Source of the DNA: Flavobacteriales bacterium
GTDB lineage: Bacteria; Bacteroidota; Bacteroidia; UBA10329
DNA: 54,262 nucleotides
Direction of reading: 5' to 3'
NCBI GenBank assembly: GCA_020635535.1
Contig: JACJZP010000020.1
Location: 1-54,262 of the forward strand
Below are positions 8,275 to 14,168 of this stretch, piece by piece. Within the stretch, counting starts at the first letter, position 1, and every line of letters begins with the position of its first letter. The translations under genes and the position numbers were made by a program. The notes below the pieces were generated by a model. That model did no database searches and was not told where the DNA came from. It worked only from the letters and a program-made list of their open reading frames with translations.

Positions 8275-8362
8275 TTATACATTCTCTACAATCCTTATCT
8301 CTTCCTCAGTAAGCCCATACACCTCATAAATCATTTGGTCTCGCTTGCGGGGTTAGGGGCAT
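8275..8362 (-). pseudogene. Remnant of a second restriction-gene 3' end fused to MPLTPQ
   Basis: On the minus strand one frame reads RDQMIYEVYGLTEEEIRIV then ENV and stop, closely matching the end of the 14169-17165 product (DQMVYELYGLTQEEIEIV). It has diverged in many bases, so it is not a recent copy. Directly upstream and in another frame is ATG CCC CTA ACC CCG CAA (MPLTPQ), the start of the recurring mini-ORF. The junction lies near 8343-8348. This is the second case of the same start joined to the same gene tail. Confidence 0.6.
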
Positions 8363-8444
8363 TTGGTTTTTAGTTTGGTTGGGCACGCGGCACAACTTAG
8401 CGCAGCGGTCTCACCGAAGGTAAATGCGCGCTAGGTGAAGATAA

Positions 8445-8494
8445 AGACCTACTAGGTTTTGAGGCCAACAGCAGGAGATAAACCTAGTAGGTCT
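8445..8494. repeat. Long hairpin element, copy 2 (ACTAGG arms)
   Basis: Perfect 15-base arms, AGACCTACTAGGTTT (8445-8459) and AAACCTAGTAGGTCT (8480-8494), with a 20-base loop. It matches the 6693-6784 element except that three stem positions differ in both arms, keeping every pair. The rest of the 8223-8691 gap contains the gene remnants listed here and no intact gene. Confidence 0.8.
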
Positions 8495-8510
8495 GTGTGG
8501 TTAGACCCCC

Positions 8511-8600
8511 TCAAAGAATTAAATGGCCTTTGACCATGTTGCCTGCACTGAGCTTGGTCGAAGTGTAGCGGAAGGCTTGTTCTTGTGGGGTTTGGGGCAT
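8511..8600 (-). other. Mini-ORF MPQTPQEQAFRY... with 24-base repeat insertion
   Basis: A 29-codon ORF: MPQTPQEQAFRY, then TSTKLSAG, then NMVKGHLIL. Compared with the 22-codon copy at 10399-10467 (MPLTPQEQAFRY then NMVKGHMIAY) it carries exactly eight extra codons, supplied by the interspersed palindrome at 8544-8567. The reading frame is kept. Flanking DNA is also shared (GTTGGTTGGTT just before the ATG on the plus-strand view). Whether it is translated is unknown. Confidence 0.5.
8544..8567. repeat. CTGAGCTTGGTCGAAGTG interspersed palindrome inserted in mini-ORF
   Basis: Same family as 6726-6750; the ends here are CACT/AGTG instead of CCCT/AGGG, so the outer pairing is preserved by paired changes. 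It interrupts the mini-ORF by 24 bases relative to the copy at 10399-10467. Confidence 0.65.
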
Positions 8601-8691
8601 TGGGGTTGGTTGGTTAAAGATCAGTTATAAAACTGATCGTGTTTAATTAGTCACAAGTCGTCCTTCGGAACACTCGCGCCAGCGGGGGGCA

Positions 8692-9501
8692 TTAGAAATT
8701 GATAGATAACTGAGACTCGATTTTTGGGGTAAAAGTCCCAATGATGATAAACGGGTTAGGTGCTCTGTAATGATTCACCATGGTGGTACCAAGAAAGAAG
8801 TAAAGGTCCTTGGTTCGGGCAAAATCGTCCATATACTTTTGACGAACACTTTCACAGGCCTTTTTCTCATCACCGTACTTTTTGAACTGATTCCAGAATA
8901 AGGCACCCGTTTCCCAATCTTCAATCATCTGAGTGCTCTCTACTCCATTTTCGTCATCAAAGCGGTAGCTGAATTTGTATGGCAACTTCTTGACGACCTC
9001 AAAATCAGAGTTCTCTTCAAACAACTTCATTTGTAAAAGCTGGTCTTGCTTACTCTTTTCCCATTCCCTATCAACTTCTTTCCAGATAAAGTCGTGAACT
9101 ACGGTTGGCTTGAAAACTGCCAGTGAAGTTCCGACCGCTTTATTCTTGGCTTCTTCAATCAATGCTTTCAGGTCGGTGTAAACCCGGTTAAGAACGACTT
9201 CTTTTCGCGCAGCCCAATTGTTCCGTGTATCTAAGTGACCAACTACCTTAATGGGTTCTTCCACATCTACATTCACCAGCTTATGACTTTCAGGTCTGAA
9301 ATCAGATGAACGCTCCAGATCAACTTCTACCCAATCATACTTTTTGTACTGGTTGATGTAGTCAAGCTTTCGGTACGGAATCGGGTACAGTCTTATCCAT
9401 TTGCCATCTTCTGTGAATCCTGCAGTACAAACCAACTCATCATATTTTTTTGATATGGTGGGATAGGTCTTGACCGTTATGAGGATCCGGGTCTTGGCCA
9501 T
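8692..9501 (-). CDS. Conserved companion of DUF488 protein, unknown function
   Basis: A 269-aa soluble protein beginning MAKTRILITVKTYPTISKKY, with a beta-rich N-terminal half (ELVCTAGFTEDGKWIRLYPIPYRKL, KYDWVEVDL) and a helical C-terminal half ending FARTKDLYFFLGTT, PFIIIGTF. The N-terminal pattern suggests a small barrel that could bind nucleic acid, but I recognise no catalytic motif. Its ATG follows the stop of the Panacea/DUF488 gene without a gap (TAAATG), so they form a tight operon. I recall this two-gene pairing recurring in bacterial defence-type neighbourhoods with both genes uncharacterised. Intact and well conserved in composition with its neighbour. Confidence 0.75.
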   Translation of the reverse strand: MAKTRILITVKTYPTISKKYDELVCTAGFTEDGKWIRLYPIPYRKLDYINQYKKYDWVEVDLERSSDFRPESHKLVNVDVEEPIKVVGHLDTRNNWAARKEVVLNRVYTDLKALIEEAKNKAVGTSLAVFKPTVVHDFIWKEVDREWEKSKQDQLLQMKLFEENSDFEVVKKLPYKFSYRFDDENGVESTQMIEDWETGALFWNQFKKYGDEKKACESVRQKYMDDFARTKDLYFFLGTTMVNHYRAPNPFIIIGTFTPKIESQLSINF

Positions 9502-10386
9502 TTACAGATGCATTACTTCAAACTCGCGTTTTGGACGATTCTCCAATGCTTTTGCCACTCTCCCCCTGTGGCATTGTTGTTCGCAGGCCTCAAAACAGGT
9601 AATGGCCACACGACCATGTTCATCAATCAGCTTGACCAACTTATCGAGTGCGGCTTTTTGCTCTATGAGCGTAGTGCACTCATATTCTTCGAACAGGCGG
9701 TCATAGTCGGCTTGTGTATCCAACGATTTCCGTTTGTCGGAAACAATACCAAGTTCTGGAATATGCAGGTATTCGATGCCAACTCGATTACAACTTTCGC
9801 TCAGTTGTTTTTTGGAAAAACCCCATTTCATGCTAAGTGGGTTCTTGCGCACATCGCAGAGCAACTTCACATTTGCCTGTATCAATTTATTCAGATACGC
9901 TTCCAAGCTAATGCCTTCATAACCGATGGTCAGAAGTGCATGTTGGTCAACGTGTGTTCTGGCAGCTTTCACCTTTTGCAGTTCATCTGCATTCAGTACG
10001 CTTTCGGCAATCTCGCTGTGGATGGCGTAGTACGGATATTTCAAATAGGTTTCGCGCACCAATGCCTTTCCCCGTTTCCCATCCAATTGCCGCAGCAGAC
10101 TCTTGATGCCGTACAGGTCGTCATCTTTCAGTGTGCTCCAAATGCCTTTGGCCTTATCGGTTAGTTGCCATTCGTCTCCTTCTTGCAGGTAGCCGTATTT
10201 GGTCAAAGCACGTTTATCGGCATACGATTGGAAACTGAATGCCCCGAACTTATATGGCACAAACTCATAAGCCGGTTCTTGCTGTGTTTTACAGAAGAGC
10301 ATCAGCAGTTTCTGAAGGTCTGTGCGTTGCATTTCGCCCCCTGCCAACTCCAATAATCCTAAGAGCACTTTTCTGCGGTAATACAT
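9502..10386 (-). CDS. Panacea-like N-terminal domain fused to DUF488
   Basis: A 294-aa two-domain protein. Residues 1-135 (MYYRRKVLLGLLELAGG, TDLQKLLMLFC, YEFVPYKFGAFSFQ) resemble the SocA/DUF4065 'Panacea' fold used by many antitoxins, though divergent. Residues 150-294 are DUF488: LTIGYEG opening, CDVRKNPLS (177-185), YLHIPELG (206-213), TCFEA (263-267) and QCHRGRVA (271-278). DUF488 proteins carry conserved Cys, Arg and His residues and are uncharacterised enzymes or nucleic-acid-associated proteins. It is the upstream member of a pair with 8692-9501. The fusion of an antitoxin-type fold to DUF488 in a defence island suggests a regulated effector; this is inference. Confidence 0.78.
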   Translation of the reverse strand: MYYRRKVLLGLLELAGGEMQRTDLQKLLMLFCKTQQEPAYEFVPYKFGAFSFQSYADKRALTKYGYLQEGDEWQLTDKAKGIWSTLKDDDLYGIKSLLRQLDGKRGKALVRETYLKYPYYAIHSEIAESVLNADELQKVKAARTHVDQHALLTIGYEGISLEAYLNKLIQANVKLLCDVRKNPLSMKWGFSKKQLSESCNRVGIEYLHIPELGIVSDKRKSLDTQADYDRLFEEYECTTLIEQKAALDKLVKLIDEHGRVAITCFEACEQQCHRGRVAKALENRPKREFEVMHL

Positions 10387-10398
10387 GAAGCAAAAGTA

Positions 10399-10467
10399 TC
10401 AATACGCAATCATATGACCTTTCACCATGTTGTAGCGGAAGGCTTGTTCTTGTGGGGTCAAGGGCAT
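10399..10467 (-). other. Mini-ORF MPLTPQEQAFRY..., uninterrupted copy
   Basis: A 22-codon ORF (MPLTPQEQAFRY, NMVKGH, MIAY) downstream of the 10495-11241 gene and twelve bases before the Panacea/DUF488 ATG. It is the only uninterrupted copy of a motif found four times in the island (6838, 8362, 8600 and 10467 are the starts). The repeated sequence extends beyond the ORF on its 5' side (GGTTGGTTGGTT on the plus strand). It may be a leader peptide, a gene-start remnant or a non-coding repeat; protein-level conservation at QEQAFRY/NMVKGH favours former coding origin. Confidence 0.45.
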
Positions 10468-10494
10468 TTGGGTTGGTTGGTTTAAATGAGATTC

Positions 10495-11241
10495 TCAACG
10501 TACACTATGGTAAATGCATATCAGCTCCTGTCCGTCCAATGCCAACTCATCTATCTCAAGGTCTTTTCCGCGAAATGTGTTAGTAGAATTACAGGCATTC
10601 AGAAATTTACGGTAATCTGCATGATTCTGTTTACCGATAACTGGGTCATACAAAGGGCCTTTAGCAAAAACCAAAACCAATAGAACCGACAACTCAGCCT
10701 TAACGTTGGCATCCTTGGCCAATAACGTTCCCATTGTGGCATACATCAATTGGTATCGAAGGTCAAAATGGGCAGCGCTGATCTTATTACCAAAATGAAT
10801 CTTCATCAGCTCTTCTATGCGTTGGCAGCCATTGGTGCGAACACCACTCAGGTGTTTTGCTTTTGCCTTTAGGTATGCTCTGCCAATGGTGTCATTGAAA
10901 GTCTCGTCCACTTTGGCCTCGACTCCAATGAACAGCCGCTCACCTTTCCCAGTTCTGCACCAAATGCCAAGGTCGTGTTCTCGACCATGACCATATTCAT
11001 CAAATCTTACTTCCCATTCGGGATAAGCTTTCTCAAGTTCAATACTGTCGCCTATGGCATTGCCCACCAGTTCGGCAATAATCTCTTCCCCATTCTTCTC
11101 CATCATAAAATCCGCCATGGCATGTGCACTTCGGCCCGGTTTCCAATGAACGCTTTTTTTGCCTGTATAAAAGGCTTTGCGCCACTGCTCCATGGTGGTT
11201 ATTTGCTCCTCTTTACCGTTCAGCTTGTACAGGTATTTCAT
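10495..11241 (-). CDS. PD-(D/E)XK nuclease-like protein, unknown
   Basis: A 248-aa soluble protein. The central segment has the arrangement of a PD-(D/E)XK nuclease core: E58 in an upstream helix, D90 in EHDLGIW, and E108/K110 in LFIGVEAKVDE, followed by a helix with repeated charged residues. The N-terminus (WRKAFYTGKKSVHWKPGRSAHAMADF) and the C-terminus (LLVLVFAKG, NTFRGKDLEIDEL) are conserved-looking but unassigned. I recall similar proteins annotated as domains of unknown function in restriction and defence neighbourhoods. It is in the same strand and block as the restriction genes, with a 31-base gap to the upstream 300-aa gene. The nuclease call rests on the motif spacing only. Confidence 0.65.
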   Translation of the reverse strand: MKYLYKLNGKEEQITTMEQWRKAFYTGKKSVHWKPGRSAHAMADFMMEKNGEEIIAELVGNAIGDSIELEKAYPEWEVRFDEYGHGREHDLGIWCRTGKGERLFIGVEAKVDETFNDTIGRAYLKAKAKHLSGVRTNGCQRIEELMKIHFGNKISAAHFDLRYQLMYATMGTLLAKDANVKAELSVLLVLVFAKGPLYDPVIGKQNHADYRKFLNACNSTNTFRGKDLEIDELALDGQELICIYHSVR

Positions 11242-11272
11242 GGGTAGAACTTCAGTGGAATATTAGACCAGT

Positions 11273-12175
11273 TTAGAGTAACGCTGATGCTCGTTTTATC
11301 AACAAAGGAAACCCTATTTCTAACCAGAATGAGCCTGAAACATGCCCACTCGACATGCCCCCATGTTCTAGACTTGGAACATGAATGTCTTTGTTTAACT
11401 CAGCTTTTTCACCAGTTATTTTTTGGAACGAATCGTCAAGTAGGTCCTCAAACTCTTTGAGGTCGTTTACACCTTCAACATCAAGTATGCACAAACGAAT
11501 TTCCTGCCATAGATAGGGATCTCCCCTAAGCCCCCAAGTATCCGGTTCAGGTTCAAAAAGATCATAAAGCAGGTCAGAAGACAACTTAGGTTCAGTATGA
11601 CGCAATTGACCGTCTTTCAATTGCAATTCAATCTCTTCCTTTATCCATGAGAGAACGGTTGTCTTGTAGTTGTTTCCTCTCTTTAATGTCTTAAACAGGT
11701 TGTAAAGTTCTTCAGGACTTTTCTCTTTCAATTCCTTTTTGAAAGATTCTTCATGGTAACCCTCAGGTGTAAGACCGTCCTCATTTACATATTTTGGGTT
11801 CTCATTGAACAACCGTTCATCCTCTTTTTGGAGTTGAACCAATAGCTGAAACATCTTATCAGCCAAATCCTTTGCGTCTTCCTTTCTTACGGTCATTCCA
11901 GCATTTAGCCCACCTCCTACAAAACTGTATTTATCGTAAGGAAGCTTCGCCAATTCTGCGTATGTCTTGTAAAGTGGAAGAAAATAATCTCCAAAAGACA
12001 TTTTACTGAATCGGGAAAACCTAATGGTAGGAAGCATGTCAAACTCTAAATACCAATACATGGTGCCTTTCTTTCTAAGCTTTACATATGGCTGCCCCTC
12101 TCTCCAACAAAAGTCCCAGTGCGAAATGCCATAAATGGGTTGGTCGTTGTCTATTATGTAGTTGGTTGATTTCAT
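11273..12175 (-). CDS. Unknown protein, 300 aa, in defence island
   Basis: I do not recognise this protein. It opens with a beta-rich, aromatic segment (YGISHWDFCWREGQPYVKL, TMYWYLEF), has a central, strongly charged helical region (residues about 115-200, many K/E and LYNLFKTLKRG), a PEPDTWGLRGDPYLW loop, and a C-terminal SSGHVSGSFWLEIGFPLLIKR. No signal peptide or clear membrane span is present, though the end is hydrophobic. It lies between the GmrSD-type nuclease and the PD-(D/E)XK-like gene on the same strand. Lower GC and an A-rich codon choice compared with the restriction gene's first half suggest separate acquisition. Function unknown. Confidence 0.6.
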   Translation of the reverse strand: MKSTNYIIDNDQPIYGISHWDFCWREGQPYVKLRKKGTMYWYLEFDMLPTIRFSRFSKMSFGDYFLPLYKTYAELAKLPYDKYSFVGGGLNAGMTVRKEDAKDLADKMFQLLVQLQKEDERLFNENPKYVNEDGLTPEGYHEESFKKELKEKSPEELYNLFKTLKRGNNYKTTVLSWIKEEIELQLKDGQLRHTEPKLSSDLLYDLFEPEPDTWGLRGDPYLWQEIRLCILDVEGVNDLKEFEDLLDDSFQKITGEKAELNKDIHVPSLEHGGMSSGHVSGSFWLEIGFPLLIKRASALL

Positions 12176-12243
12176 TGGGATTGGTTAATTGATTTTCCTA
12201 CCTGCGATGATTATCCGAAACAGTTTCCAATGCAATTCAATCC

Positions 12244-14157
12244 TCATAGTTCATCGTCAAACGCAAACATTTGTATTAATAGATCAACGATCGCATCGTT
12301 TCTGGCTTCAATGCTTTCTTCATTCCATTTGGGAACATTTGCTAATGAATACTTACCTTCTGACAACTCAAATTGCATCGAGTTCAGTGCCAATCCATTC
12401 TTGTATCCTATATTGATTTTTTGTCCTAAGAACCGTTGGTCCTTGTGGAGACTTTGCTTCTCATCAAAACTTGCATTTGACAGTTTTGAATTATATCCGC
12501 TCAAGGTCAAATTACCTAAACAATGAACCCAATCGGCATGAATTCGCTTTGCTTCTTGGTAATCACCATCAGCTATCATTTTGACCCAAGGTTCTGGAAT
12601 CTTTTCTCCTTGAGGCAAAACATGTTCTATCGTCCAAACCAGTAGCCCCTTGTTGTTTCTTTCCCATAGATCGGGATTGTATTCTCTTGAATGAGAAACC
12701 TCATCAAGCTTAGCAAGTACAAAACGTGCCATTCCTACGTTATATTGGTAAAGATTATCTGATAGGTCATCCCTGAATTGATCCAAGCTTGAGGGCTTGC
12801 CTTTACCTTGAAAAATAGTATCGACAATTAGCTTATAGCTGATCTTCTTGCCAGCATTAACATGTTCATGACATTTTTCAATGACTTCAATGTTTATGGC
12901 GTCAAGATCACGGGTATTGGGGAAGTCAGTAATATTCCTACGCACATAATACTTGACCAAAAGATTGAGCACATCGTCAAGAACAGCGTCCATATCATCA
13001 AATGAACTTTTGGGTAAAGAATAGAGATATAGCAAAAGCAAATAAGCAGATGAACCTCCTATACGCTTCAGATCAATAAGAGCATTTGTCTGAGTGCACT
13101 CTTCTTCATTCTCGGGTTGTATGAAATGGTTGTAGATATCTGCTTTTTCCAAAAGGTCAGCAAAGATCTTTTCCGCGTCTTCCTTTATGTAGGTTTCAAA
13201 AATCTTGATCAGGTTACTCTTTGTGGCTCGAGGAAACTTATGAACCTTTTTATCCGGATATACTTTGAAAGCGTTATAATAGTGTCTTAGGAATCTTTCC
13301 TGATCCTGATAGTCGGGCAGGTAGCTCAAGAAATCCTGCCAAGTATCATAGGCCTCATCTACATCCATTTGCTTCTGCTTCTCTAAATGAGCAAGCATTT
13401 TGTTTTTCAAAATGTCCATGATACTAAGAGGTACACCCCTATTGTTCAGCGACTCGAATAAGGTAAATGCATCTGAAGAAGAACTGACGGATATATGAAT
13501 GAATTTCAAACTGTTGATCTTGTCAAGCAGTTCAATTGTAGGATTAAGCTCTTCTGGCAAATGAGAGTAGAAATAGTCATAGGCCTTATAGATTCGCCTC
13601 AACCCTGCGAATTTTGACTGGTGCTTATCTCTTAGGATGGCAAGTTCTCCTAGAATATACAAATAGTCTGCATAATTATCGCGTTGCGAAGAAGGTTGTA
13701 CTCTTAGAAAACAGTACTTGTCCTTTTCCTTAAAATAGCCTGACTCTGTTTTATTGACACTGGACTTTTTATGTAACAGCTGTTGTCTAACAGTGCTTAT
13801 TTTGAGACTGAATTCCTCCCATTCCTCATCATCCATTACATCGTCATCCATTTCATCCTGAAACTCCCTGAGTGAGCGATAAATGGCCATTAGCAACAAC
13901 GAAATCGTAGTTAGCCTTTGCTGACCATCGACCAATTCATAGATACGCGATTCTCCAGGGCCTAACTCTGGGTTATCATCGATACAGATGATACTGCCCA
14001 TAAAATAGCCTGGGTCGTTTTCTTCTATGTCATTGAGTAACTGTTCCCATTCTCCTTTTCCCCAAGTGTACTCACGTTGATACTTAGGTATGTGATAATG
14101 CTCCAAGTTGCCTTGGGTCTGTAAAATATTGGCTAAAGACGGGTCTGTTGCATTCAT
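12244..14157 (-). CDS. DUF262/DUF1524 protein, GmrSD-type nuclease
   Basis: A 637-aa fusion of the two halves of the GmrSD type IV restriction family. The N-terminal DUF262 domain has YHIPKYQREYTWGKGEWEQL and the ParB-like nucleotide-binding motif DGQQRLTT at 77-84. The C-terminal DUF1524 domain has an HNH-type core with EHVLPQG at about 511-517, HCLGNLTLSGYNSKLSN and SFDEKQ. Family members use NTP to cleave modified (for example glucosylated hydroxymethylcytosine) phage DNA; others work with BREX or phosphorothioate systems. The gene follows the restriction-methylase by 11 bases on the same strand, so they are probably co-transcribed. Both domains look complete. Confidence 0.88.
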   Translation of the reverse strand: MNATDPSLANILQTQGNLEHYHIPKYQREYTWGKGEWEQLLNDIEENDPGYFMGSIICIDDNPELGPGESRIYELVDGQQRLTTISLLLMAIYRSLREFQDEMDDDVMDDEEWEEFSLKISTVRQQLLHKKSSVNKTESGYFKEKDKYCFLRVQPSSQRDNYADYLYILGELAILRDKHQSKFAGLRRIYKAYDYFYSHLPEELNPTIELLDKINSLKFIHISVSSSSDAFTLFESLNNRGVPLSIMDILKNKMLAHLEKQKQMDVDEAYDTWQDFLSYLPDYQDQERFLRHYYNAFKVYPDKKVHKFPRATKSNLIKIFETYIKEDAEKIFADLLEKADIYNHFIQPENEEECTQTNALIDLKRIGGSSAYLLLLYLYSLPKSSFDDMDAVLDDVLNLLVKYYVRRNITDFPNTRDLDAINIEVIEKCHEHVNAGKKISYKLIVDTIFQGKGKPSSLDQFRDDLSDNLYQYNVGMARFVLAKLDEVSHSREYNPDLWERNNKGLLVWTIEHVLPQGEKIPEPWVKMIADGDYQEAKRIHADWVHCLGNLTLSGYNSKLSNASFDEKQSLHKDQRFLGQKINIGYKNGLALNSMQFELSEGKYSLANVPKWNEESIEARNDAIVDLLIQMFAFDDEL

Positions 14158-14168
14158 TTCAAGTTCAT

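Noticed and set aside
9508..10164. 218-codon plus-strand ORF
   Set aside because: Antisense to the DUF488 fusion gene; no motif.
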